Source of the DNA: Chloroflexota bacterium
Lineage (GTDB): Bacteria > Chloroflexota > UBA11872
Direction of reading: 5' to 3'
DNA length: 64,000 nt
Assembly (NCBI GenBank): GCA_028873795.1
Contig: JAPPNP010000027.1
Coordinates: forward strand, 1 to 64,000
The number at the start of each line of letters is the position of its first letter. Within the stretch, counting starts at the first letter, position 1. The notes under the pieces were generated by a model, which was not told where the DNA came from, did not search any database, and worked only from the letters and a program-made list of their open reading frames with translations. Made by a program: the position numbers and the translations under genes. Positions 43,492 through 51,463 of this stretch are shown piece by piece.

Positions 43492-45771
43492 TCACCCCTC
43501 TTCGGCTTCGACTCGCAGGTCTGGTAGCCACCGCAGCCACGACGGCAAATACCAGTTGCCCCGGCCGAGCACTGCCATGCTTGCCGGCACCAAGACCGAG
43601 CGCACCAGCGTCGCGTCCAACAGCACCGCCACGGCCAATCCGAACCCAACGAGCTGGTTGACGATGGTCTCGCCGGCGGCAAACGCCCCGAATACGGCAA
43701 CCATAATCAGGGCGGCGCCAGTGATCATGCGTCCGGTGGACTCGAGGCCGTATGCCACGGCTTGCAGGTTGTCTTGGGACTCGTCGTAGCGTTCGCGGAT
43801 GCGGCTGAGCAGGAAGACGTGGTAGTCCATCGAGAGCCCAAAGAGGATGGAAAACAGGAACAGAGGGATCCACGCGTCAATGACCTCCGCTTCCTGGAAT
43901 CCCAGCAGATCCCGGCCAATTCCCCGCTGGAATACCAGTACTAGCAGACCGTATGCGGTGCCCACGGAGAGCAGATTCATGATGATGGCTTTGAGCGGAA
44001 TTACGATCGAGCGGAAGACCAGCATCAAGATGATGAAGCTGGAGCCGAGCACGAATGCAAAGACGATGGGCGTAAAGACATCCACAATGCCGAAGAAGTC
44101 GGCGGCTTCGGCGGTCGCGCCTCCGACGTAGACCTCGGCGGGCACGCCGTCGAACGCCTCGGCCACGTGCACGTCGCGAATCGTCGCCATCTTTTCGGTC
44201 GCCGCGCGGCTGTTTGGCTTCCCTGGGAAGGGCAGCGTCAATAGCGCCAGATCGCCGGCGGCGTTGACTTCTGGCTCCTCGGGCGGGATCGGAAAGGTGG
44301 GGTCTGCCGCCAGCGACTGTCTGAGGCGCGCGATTGCCGCCTGCACCGCCGGACTGCCGATGTCTCCGTCGACGACGATCTCGGCGGGACTCAAGAGCCC
44401 GGCTGGACTAACGTCCCCGACCGAGAACTCCTCCTCGAAGACGATAAACGCCTCCCGGGTCTGCGCGCGCTCGGGAAAGCTGTTGACGTCGTTGAGCCCG
44501 GTTTGGATGCCGAAATAGAAGGACGTCAGCACGATCATTGGAACACCGATGATCAGGATGCTGACGACGGGGAAGCGTGTGACGGCGCGCGTGATCGTTA
44601 TCCAGAATCCGCGCCCGGTCGTCTCGGTATTCCGCAACGAGAATCGCGAAAGGAAGGGAATGGTCAGGAAGTCCACCCGTGGTCCGAGAACTGCCAGCAG
44701 CGCCGGCAGCAGCGTGAGCGTCGCGGCGAGGGCGGTGACCACCACCAGAATGGCGCCCAATCCCAGCGACTGGAAGAACGACACCGGAACGATGAACATG
44801 CCAATCAGGGCGATGACGACGGTCGTGCCGCTGAAGAGCACGGTGCGACCCGCCGTGTCCCCCGCTTTGGCCACGGCCTCAAACGTGTCCAGCCCTTTGC
44901 TCAGCTCTTCTCTGAATCTGGACACGATCAGCAGCGAGTAGTCGATGCCCACCGCCAGGCCGATCATCGTGATGATCATGGTGACGAAGAAGATCAGCTC
45001 GAAGGCCTGGCCGATTACTCCCACGGCGGCAAGGGCCATGCCGATCGCGACGATGGCCATGCCGAGCGGCAGAAGGGTCGCCGCCACGGCGCCGAAGAGC
45101 ACCAGCAGGATGATCAGCGCGATGGGAACGCCGAAGCGCTCTCCTTGCTCCAGGTCATGCGCGCTCAGCTCGTTGTTCTCGAAGGCCACACTGGCGTCGC
45201 CCCCGATCAGCACGCGGAAGTCATCCGCCGCGTTGGCTTTATCGACGACGTGGATCAGCTCCTCGACGTTCGCCGTGGCTTCGTCCGTATCGCCGGCCAG
45301 CGTGTAGTGCATCAGCACGGTCCGCTGGCTGCCGGAAACCAGAATCGAAAGCAATTGCTGGAGCTGTTCCGGAGGAATGAGGGTGCTCAGGGCGAGAGCC
45401 TGATAGTAGTGGGAGAACGGCTGTCCACCTACCTGCTGTCCGTCTATCCCTCCGGAAATTATCTCCGGGCCTAGCGCGGTGATATTCTGATGAACTTGAT
45501 CCACTTTCGCGCGAAATTCTGCATCGTCTACAGTCAAAGTATTCGACTGCACGATAACGATCTCGGCCAGCGCCTTAGGGCCCCGCAAGCGCTCTTCAAG
45601 CAACGCGGCAGCGCGCTCCGATTCGTACCGGTCTGCCAGCCGCAAATCAGTGGTCGTGGCACTGGCCAATAGCGCCTGAACCAGCCCGAGCGCAACTAGG
45701 GCTAGAACGCCCCAAATCCCGATGGTAACCCAGGGTCTTCGCGCGCTGATTCGAGCGAGGGTTTCAGTCAC
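43492..45771 (-). CDS. MMPL-family RND transporter
   Basis: 759 residues with about twelve membrane segments and two large periplasm-side loops, the layout of MMPL/HAE2 transporters that move lipids or hydrophobic drugs using the proton gradient. Each half carries the Asp-Tyr signature of the proton relay: AVGIDYSLLIVSRFREEL and FGLSMDYHVFLLSRIRERY. N-terminal ISARRPWVTIGIWGVLALVAL is a first membrane anchor. The DUF2236 gene follows in the same direction, so substrate chemistry and export may be linked, but this is inference. Confidence 0.93.
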   Translation of the reverse strand: MTETLARISARRPWVTIGIWGVLALVALGLVQALLASATTTDLRLADRYESERAAALLEERLRGPKALAEIVIVQSNTLTVDDAEFRAKVDQVHQNITALGPEIISGGIDGQQVGGQPFSHYYQALALSTLIPPEQLQQLLSILVSGSQRTVLMHYTLAGDTDEATANVEELIHVVDKANAADDFRVLIGGDASVAFENNELSAHDLEQGERFGVPIALIILLVLFGAVAATLLPLGMAIVAIGMALAAVGVIGQAFELIFFVTMIITMIGLAVGIDYSLLIVSRFREELSKGLDTFEAVAKAGDTAGRTVLFSGTTVVIALIGMFIVPVSFFQSLGLGAILVVVTALAATLTLLPALLAVLGPRVDFLTIPFLSRFSLRNTETTGRGFWITITRAVTRFPVVSILIIGVPMIVLTSFYFGIQTGLNDVNSFPERAQTREAFIVFEEEFSVGDVSPAGLLSPAEIVVDGDIGSPAVQAAIARLRQSLAADPTFPIPPEEPEVNAAGDLALLTLPFPGKPNSRAATEKMATIRDVHVAEAFDGVPAEVYVGGATAEAADFFGIVDVFTPIVFAFVLGSSFIILMLVFRSIVIPLKAIIMNLLSVGTAYGLLVLVFQRGIGRDLLGFQEAEVIDAWIPLFLFSILFGLSMDYHVFLLSRIRERYDESQDNLQAVAYGLESTGRMITGAALIMVAVFGAFAAGETIVNQLVGFGLAVAVLLDATLVRSVLVPASMAVLGRGNWYLPSWLRWLPDLRVEAEEG

Positions 45772-46017
45772 GTTGGAGCCCTCTTAAATTACGATTTGCG
45801 CCGGACGTGGCGCGATGCGGCTTGGCGGTCGGAGCCAGGTTGGGCGACTTTACCATAGAGCTGTCGGCCGCAGGCTCGGCACCTGCTCGATTAGCGTCGG
45901 TCGATTGAACACGGGGGCGACCAGCGACCGCTCGCTGCGTCGAGATTGAAAGTGCGACCAGCGATTGTCGAGTTTTCCGGCCTGAGGGCGATGCCGGAAT
46001 AGGGGACGGCGTCCCGG

Positions 46018-46091
46018 TGGGCGCGATAGGACTCGAACCTATGGCCTCGCGGATGTGAACCGCGCGCTCTGACCAGCTGAGCTACGCGCCC
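46018..46091 (-). tRNA. tRNA-Val (CAC)
   Basis: On the minus strand GGGCGCG TA GCTC ... with a 7-bp acceptor stem, D-stem GCTC/GAGC, anticodon stem CGCGG/CCGCG around loop TTCACAT (anticodon CAC, valine) and T-arm TAGGTTCGAGTCCTA. 74 nt with discriminator A; CCA is not encoded (ACCG follows). Confidence 0.9.
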
Positions 46092-46100
46092 GAGGGCTTG

Positions 46101-47390
46101 TCATGGTATCAGCGCCGCCGGTCGCGACAGCAGCAGCATTTCACGCTCGTCAAGGGCGATCACGGACACGGCATCGCCGGCTTGGATCGCGGCCCCCTCG
46201 GGTATCACGGCCAGGCCGTTGCCTTCGGTCATCGAGGTCAGGCGGAAGGAATCTTGCTCACCCGCCGGGGCGCAAACGAGCTCGTCGCCATCGCGCCGCA
46301 CGGTCACCCGCACGTAGGTGCGCTTGCCGGCGGAGCTGCGCATAGGTTCGAGGGCGCGGGGTCGAACCATGGGATTCTCCAGCCGCGTGTGCCCCATCAG
46401 CTTGAGCAACGCGGGCCGCACGAACAACTCGAAGCAGACCATGCTCGACACGGGGTTCCCGGGCAAACCGATCACCGGCGTTTCATCGATCTCGCCGAAA
46501 GCCAGCGGCTTACCGGGGCGCATGTTGATCTGCCAAAAGTCCATCCGGCCGGCTGAGGCGATCACGTTGCGCACGAGATCGTAGTCACCCATGGACACGC
46601 CGCCGATCGTGACCAGGAGGTCGGCATTCCGCCCGTGCCGAATGGCGGCGCGCAGACCGGCCTCGGTGTCGGGGGCGATTGGAAGCCGCTCGGCGGTCGC
46701 GCCGTAGCGCCTCGCGAGAGCGGTCAGGCCCCAGGCATTGCTATTGCGCACCTGTCCGGGGGCGATGGGATCACCGACCTCGACGATCTCATCTCCCGTC
46801 GGCAGGATCGCCACTCGGGCGCGCGGATGGACCCGAACCTCGGTGACGTCCACCGAAGCCAGCACGCCGATGTGGGCCGCATCCAGCACGCGGCCCTCTG
46901 GGGCGACGACATCGCCCTCGGCCACATCGCCCCCGCGCCGCCGAATGTTCTCACCGATATCTGCCGCCTCCAGGACCTGCACGTGACCATCGCCCGTCCC
47001 CGGCCTCTGCGCCCAGTGCACACCATCCGTGTCCTCGAACGGAAGCACGGCATCGGCGCCCGGCGGAATGGGTGCTCCGGTCATGATTCGCGCCGCGGTT
47101 CCGGCCTGGAGGTGCACCTCGCCGGCGCTGCCAGCGGCCACCTCACCGACCACACGCAGTGACACGCCGGCGTCCGCCCTCGCGCCATCCACGTCCGCCG
47201 CCCGCAGCGCATAGCCGTCGAACGCCGAATTGTCGAATCCGGGCACGTCGACCTGGGACGTCACGTCTTCGGCGGTCACCAGCCCATGCGCGTCGGCGAG
47301 ACCAGTCGAGACTGGGGCCAACGGCGTCACGGACGCCAGGATGCGCTCGCGCGCCTCGTCAACGGACAGGAACGTGTCGGTGCCGGCCAC
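46101..47390 (-). CDS. moeA: Molybdopterin molybdenumtransferase MoeA
   Basis: 429 residues from GTG 47390, where the MoeA sequence begins (VAGTDTFLSVDEARERIL); the ORF-track start would overrun the divergent archease gene. MoeA inserts molybdate (or tungstate) into adenylylated molybdopterin. Motifs: DVPGFDNSAFDGYALRAADV, AARIMTGAPIPPGADAVLPFED, ARVAILPTGDEIVEVG, and TIGGVSMGDYDLVRN with GLPGNPVSSMVCFELF. Cytoplasmic. With moaC and the MoaD-like gene it shows a cofactor pathway serving the AOR. The gene is 10 bp from tRNA-Val. Confidence 0.93.
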   Translation of the reverse strand: MAGTDTFLSVDEARERILASVTPLAPVSTGLADAHGLVTAEDVTSQVDVPGFDNSAFDGYALRAADVDGARADAGVSLRVVGEVAAGSAGEVHLQAGTAARIMTGAPIPPGADAVLPFEDTDGVHWAQRPGTGDGHVQVLEAADIGENIRRRGGDVAEGDVVAPEGRVLDAAHIGVLASVDVTEVRVHPRARVAILPTGDEIVEVGDPIAPGQVRNSNAWGLTALARRYGATAERLPIAPDTEAGLRAAIRHGRNADLLVTIGGVSMGDYDLVRNVIASAGRMDFWQINMRPGKPLAFGEIDETPVIGLPGNPVSSMVCFELFVRPALLKLMGHTRLENPMVRPRALEPMRSSAGKRTYVRVTVRRDGDELVCAPAGEQDSFRLTSMTEGNGLAVIPEGAAIQAGDAVSVIALDEREMLLLSRPAALIP

Positions 47391-47467
47391 TTTCAGAGCG
47401 CTCGCTGCGTGCGGTGGCGTCCAGTCTAACCCCGGCGCCTCGCCTATCCTTGGTTTAAGGAGCTCAC

Positions 47468-47905
47468 ATGCCGGGCAACCCACAATGCAGGCGCGGCCAT
47501 GCCACCTTCGATCACACGGCCGATGTCGGGCTCGAAGCGTGGGGCGCAACGTCCGGCGAGGCGCTCGCCGAGGCTGGATTGGGCCTTCAAGGCATCATGC
47601 TGCACGCTGGCTCGGTACGGTCCAGCGACGCACGCATGTTCCGCGTCTCGGCAGACGATGCGGCGGCGCTGGTGGTCGCCTGGCTTAGCGAGTTGCTCTA
47701 CGCCTTTGAAACCGACGGCTGGCTGTCGGCGAGTCTGGACGTTGCCGTCAACGACCAGTGCCGGCTCTCCGCCACCGCCCGTGGCGAGACATTCGACGAG
47801 AGGCGGCACGTACTCGGCGTGGGAGTGAAAGCCGTGAGCTACCACGATTTGGAAGTCCGGGGCGATGCGGACGCGGTGCGCATCCGGGTGATTCTAGATG
47901 TCTAG
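47468..47905 (+). CDS. Archease
   Basis: 145 residues from ATG 47468 with AAGGAG 6 nt upstream. The archease signature FDHTADVGLEAWG and DERRHVLGVGVKAVSYHDLEV (metal-binding Asp/His region) are clear. Archease speeds guanylation and multiple turnover of the RNA ligase RtcB. It precedes rtcB by 12 bp on the same strand, so the pair is one operon. The N-terminal MPGNPQCRRGH extension before the core is short. Confidence 0.92.
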   Translation: MPGNPQCRRGHATFDHTADVGLEAWGATSGEALAEAGLGLQGIMLHAGSVRSSDARMFRVSADDAAALVVAWLSELLYAFETDGWLSASLDVAVNDQCRLSATARGETFDERRHVLGVGVKAVSYHDLEVRGDADAVRIRVILDV

Positions 47906-47917
47906 CGTGAGATATCG

Positions 47918-49432
47918 ATGAGCGCGTCACGCCGCAAGAAGCATTCGCGTGGCCGTGGGTCGGGGCCGCCGGCATCCGGCCCCGACGCGTCGCAACTCGA
48001 GCGCCTCGACCAGTTCCGCTGGCAGATCCCGACCAGCTACAAGGCCGGCATGCGGGTTCCGGGGGTCATTTACTCGTCCGAAACCATGCTGCCAACCGTG
48101 CTTTCCGACAAGCCGCTGGAGCAGCTGGCCAACGTTTCGTTCTTGCCCGGGATCGTTGGTCACGCCCTGGCCATGCCGGACGTGCATTGGGGCTATGGGT
48201 TTCCCGTCGGGGGCGTGGCGGCGACGGATGTGCGCGACGGCGTGATTTCTCCCGGCGGCATCGGCTTCGACATCAACTGCGGCGTACGCCTGATTCGCAC
48301 CAACCTCACCGAGAAGGAGCTGCGTCCCAGGCTCAAGGAAGCGCTGGACGCACTGTTCCGCGCCGTGCCCGCCGGCATGGGGACCAAGGGCCGCATCCGG
48401 CTGACGCGCAAGAATATGGATCGGGTGCTGCGCCGGGGCGCCGCGTGGGCCGTCGACCAGGGCCTCGGCTGGCCCGAGGACCTCGAGGTCGCCGAGGAGC
48501 GCGGGACGCTCGCCGGCGCCGACCCCAACGCGGTTTCGGCCCGTGCCAAGGAGCGTGGCGCGGGCCAACTCGGCACCTTGGGCTCGGGCAATCACTTTCT
48601 TGAGCTGCAGGCCGTCGACGAGGTATTCGACGCACCCACCGCGGCGGCTCTTGGCATCGAGCAACCGGGAACCATCGTCGTGTTCCTGCACACCGGATCA
48701 CGTGGCTGTGGTCACCAGATCTGCCAGGACTACTTGCAGACGTTCGCCCAAGCACCGGCCAGCCGCTCGATCCAGCTACCCGATCGCCAGCTGGCCTGCG
48801 CCCCGCTGCGCTCGCCGGAAGGCCGGGACTACCTGGCGGCCATGGCATGCGGCGCGAACTTTGCCTGGGCCAACCGGCAGGCCATCACGCACTGGACGCG
48901 GGAGGCTCTCGCGGGCGTGTTTGGCCGGTCGTCGCGCGCGCTTGGGATGGACGTGGTGTACGACGTGGCACACAACATCGCCAAGATCGAGGAGCACGTC
49001 GTGGATGGGCAGACGCGTCGCGTATGCGTCCACCGCAAGGGCGCCACGCGCGCCTTCCCACCCGGGCACCCTGAGCTTCCGGCCAAGTATCAAGACGTTG
49101 GGCAACCCGTATTCATCCCGGGCGACATGGGACGTGCGTCATTCGTGGCCGTCGGCACCGAGGGCGCCATGGAGCAGTCATTCGGTTCCACCTGTCACGG
49201 TGCCGGCCGCGCGCTCAGCCGTTCGGCGGCGCGCCGACAGCTCCGGGGGGTGAACATGGTCGAGCGCCTTGCAGCCATGGGCGTTGGCGTTCGCGCGCGC
49301 AACGCCCGCTTGCTCAGCGAGGAGGCTCCCGACGCCTACAAGAATGTGGCCGATGTAACCGCCATCACCCATGGCGCGGGCATCTCGCGCAACGTGGCCC
49401 GACTCCGGCCAGTGGGTGTGATCAAGGGGTAG
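47918..49432 (+). CDS. rtcB: RNA-splicing ligase RtcB
   Basis: 504 residues. RtcB joins 2',3'-cyclic phosphate or 3'-phosphate RNA ends to 5'-OH ends using GTP and Mn2+, in RNA repair or tRNA splicing. Metal and guanylate motifs: FDINCGVRLIRT (Cys ligand), LGTLGSGNHFLE, FLHTGSRGCGHQ, YDVAHNIAKIEEH, VHRKGATRAF, and the guanylated His in TCHGAGRALSR. The basic N-terminus (SASRRKKHSRGRGSG) is longer than usual and may bind RNA. Coupled to archease. Confidence 0.95.
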   Translation: MSASRRKKHSRGRGSGPPASGPDASQLERLDQFRWQIPTSYKAGMRVPGVIYSSETMLPTVLSDKPLEQLANVSFLPGIVGHALAMPDVHWGYGFPVGGVAATDVRDGVISPGGIGFDINCGVRLIRTNLTEKELRPRLKEALDALFRAVPAGMGTKGRIRLTRKNMDRVLRRGAAWAVDQGLGWPEDLEVAEERGTLAGADPNAVSARAKERGAGQLGTLGSGNHFLELQAVDEVFDAPTAAALGIEQPGTIVVFLHTGSRGCGHQICQDYLQTFAQAPASRSIQLPDRQLACAPLRSPEGRDYLAAMACGANFAWANRQAITHWTREALAGVFGRSSRALGMDVVYDVAHNIAKIEEHVVDGQTRRVCVHRKGATRAFPPGHPELPAKYQDVGQPVFIPGDMGRASFVAVGTEGAMEQSFGSTCHGAGRALSRSAARRQLRGVNMVERLAAMGVGVRARNARLLSEEAPDAYKNVADVTAITHGAGISRNVARLRPVGVIKG

Positions 49433-49571
49433 ATTCGGACACCCGTCGGGCGACGCGGACGCGCCGCCGGCAGGTTGGCGGCAATGTCACATTGCCGCAA
49501 TTCGGCACGTCAAATCGCCAATGTCCTTTGTTATAGTCGGAAGTAGCGGACCAGGGCGAAGGTGCTTTCAC

Positions 49572-49685
49572 ATGCTCAAACGCATCGGTATTCTCACGGC
49601 GATCGTTGGGGTGATCGCGGTGGCGTTCCGGGCAATCCGGAAGATCATGGGCGGAGGAGAAGCCGAAGAGGCCGCCGAGGGCTAG
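49572..49685 (+). CDS. Small membrane protein (37 aa)
   Basis: Too short for the ORF track. ATG 49572 with GAAGG 9 nt upstream encodes LKRIGILTAIVGVIAVAFRA followed by IRKIMGGGEAEEAAEG. One hydrophobic helix, a basic junction and an acidic tail, the same plan as the 35-residue peptide at 22678. AT-rich DNA upstream (TTTGTTATAGTC at about 49531) could be its promoter. It ends 72 bp before tRNA-Asn. Function unknown. Confidence 0.65.
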   Translation: MLKRIGILTAIVGVIAVAFRAIRKIMGGGEAEEAAEG

Positions 49686-49757
49686 TCCTCGCCGGCCACA
49701 GCGATATTGGCGCCCTTCGCGGGCGCCATGTTCGTGTGATTGCCCGCCGCGCCGCAT

Positions 49758-49832
49758 TCCTCGGTAGCTCAATGGTAGAGCGTGCGGCTGTTAACCGCAG
49801 GGTTGCAGGTTCGAGTCCTGCCCGAGGAGCCA
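49758..49832 (+). tRNA. tRNA-Asn (GTT)
   Basis: TCCTCGG TA GCTCAATGGTAGAGC, anticodon stem TGCGG/CCGCA with loop CTGTTAA (anticodon GTT, asparagine), T-arm GCAGGTTCGAGTCCTGC, acceptor CCGAGGA, discriminator G, and encoded CCA (49830-49832). Confidence 0.93.
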
Positions 49833-50126
49833 AAGCTCCGCGGATTGCGTCCATCGCTCGCCGCGGCTAACCCGCTGCCAGGCCAGGGCGGCGCCATGCG
49901 CGTGGGAATACCATCGCTCTCGCGAAATGTCCCGGCTTGGAGATCCATGTGCTCGCCTGGGACAGCGCGCGCGAGCGGGACCACGGGGTTCAACGGTGCC
50001 CGCGCCTCCAATCGCCTGCACTGCCGTTCGAAAACGGCAGCCGGACGCTCGACTTTATAACCTATTCTTTGCTTTCCTATCCTATCATTGTCCAGAAGTC
50101 TGCACGCCCCGTAGCGAGAATTAACC

Positions 50127-51053
50127 ATGAGCGATCGACGGGCCACCTTCTGGGAGCACGTCTACGACCTTCGCGCACGGGACCTCATCCCGCGCGTATG
50201 GAGGACTGGCGACCTTCGGCCCTTTCTCGCGGGTCCCGAGAGTCCCCAGTTCGCGCTGACCACCATCAACGTCTGTCCGTTCAACAGCAGCGTCTCGACA
50301 GATGGCACGAAAGTCGGCGACTTCGTCGCGAAAGGCGCGGCGCCCAAGGTGTGGCGGGTTGGCCGCGGCCAGTTCCAGTTGGTCGAGGACCCGGGGGACG
50401 ACGGTGCGACCCGGGAAGCTGAGAAGCGTCGAGCCATGAATCGAGCCGACCAGCTCAGGCTGCGAACGAAGGCGACCAGCGGCCGCCGGGGTGGGGCTTT
50501 CGTTTCCACGCCCGCCCGATCTACGCCGCCGACCGAGCCGCTTCCTGAATCCTCCAACCGATACCCGTCGTTCTCGATTGCTCTGGACCCGGCGCAGCGC
50601 CAGGAGTTGGCCAGCCTCAGCACGGCCAACAAGGCCGTCTCCATTGTGCGCGCGCACCTCCGCGACAGATACGGAAACCGGGCGGAGATTGAGGACGACA
50701 GGGACGGCGTGGACCTCAGGATCTCGATCGACGGCCGGCGTGAGCGAGTCGAGATCAAGGGCACCGAGTCGCCCACCCTCGACTGGCACATGCTCAAGGT
50801 TTCCAGCCGGAAGTCGCATGACGCCCTGACGAGCGGGGACGCCGCGATCTATCGGGTGGTCGATGTCTCCGGACCGACGCCGCGCATCTACGTCCTGACC
50901 CACGGACAGCACTTCACCCTCGAGCCCGAGCCGAGGTGGGCGGTGAAACGGGTTACCCCAGCGGACGAACGATACTCCCTGCGAGGCGAACCCTACCGGT
51001 ACGAGCTCCCCCACGAGCCTGTGGCGTCGGACGACTGGGAGCTTCGGCCGTGA
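50127..51053 (+). CDS. PD-(D/E)XK / DUF3883-like protein
   Basis: 308 residues. The C-terminal part (about 150-275) contains AEIEDDRDGVDLRISIDGRRERVEIKGTES: D196 ... E209-I-K211, the acidic-ExK arrangement of restriction-fold nucleases and of DUF3883 (NO VEIN C-terminal) proteins, followed by GDAAIYRVVDV. The N-terminal domain (about 1-86: TFWEHVYDLRARDL...DFVAKGAAPKVWRVGRGQFQL) is not recognised; a Ser/Pro/Arg-rich linker joins them. No signal peptide. Its stop overlaps the start of a PIN-domain gene (GTGA), and the pair lies about 300 bp after tRNA-Asn, a common insertion site. A defence or toxin-antitoxin role is plausible but unproven. Confidence 0.75.
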   Translation: MSDRRATFWEHVYDLRARDLIPRVWRTGDLRPFLAGPESPQFALTTINVCPFNSSVSTDGTKVGDFVAKGAAPKVWRVGRGQFQLVEDPGDDGATREAEKRRAMNRADQLRLRTKATSGRRGGAFVSTPARSTPPTEPLPESSNRYPSFSIALDPAQRQELASLSTANKAVSIVRAHLRDRYGNRAEIEDDRDGVDLRISIDGRRERVEIKGTESPTLDWHMLKVSSRKSHDALTSGDAAIYRVVDVSGPTPRIYVLTHGQHFTLEPEPRWAVKRVTPADERYSLRGEPYRYELPHEPVASDDWELRP

Positions 51054-51442
51054 TCATGCTGGATACCCAAGCCTGGGTGTGGTGGACGATTGACCCCGAG
51101 CAACTCACCGAAACCCAGCAGAAAGAGATTGCCGGCAGCGAAGACGTCGGCATTGGCGTCAGCGCTATCTCGTGCTGGGAGATCGCCAAGCTCTGCGAAT
51201 ACGGGCGCTTGGCGCTGCCTGTCGAGCTATCCCATTGGTTCGACGCGGCGCTCCGCTACCCTGGGGTCACCCTGCTGGAGTTGACGCCTGCGGTCGCTGT
51301 GGAGTCGATCAGCCTGCCGGGCGATTTTCATCGCGACCCGTCAGACCAAATCATCGTCGCCACCGCTCGGGTGCATGGCTTTCCCCTGGTGACCTCCGAC
51401 GACAAGATTGCCGCGTACCCTCACGTGCAGACCGTGCTCTAG
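51050..51442 (+). CDS. PIN-domain toxin (VapC-like)
   Basis: 130 residues from GTG 51050 (overlapping the previous stop as GTGA); ATG 51056 would drop two residues. PIN ribonuclease fold with acidic residues D5 (MLDTQAW), E44 (SCWEIAKL), D99 (DPSDQIIV) and D117/D118 (VTSDDKI). The pattern LPGDFHRDPSDQIIVATARV is typical of the type II toxin VapC. No VapB-like small antitoxin precedes it; instead the coupled upstream gene is the DUF3883-like protein, so that protein may be its partner or the antitoxin is elsewhere. Confidence 0.88.
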   Translation: MIMLDTQAWVWWTIDPEQLTETQQKEIAGSEDVGIGVSAISCWEIAKLCEYGRLALPVELSHWFDAALRYPGVTLLELTPAVAVESISLPGDFHRDPSDQIIVATARVHGFPLVTSDDKIAAYPHVQTVL

Positions 51443-51463
51443 ACCGCCAATGCCCGTCTGGTT

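Noticed and set aside
49830-50126. Integrated element with an attachment site in tRNA-Asn
   Set aside because: No integrase and no repeated 3' tRNA fragment could be found downstream; only the position suggests insertion.
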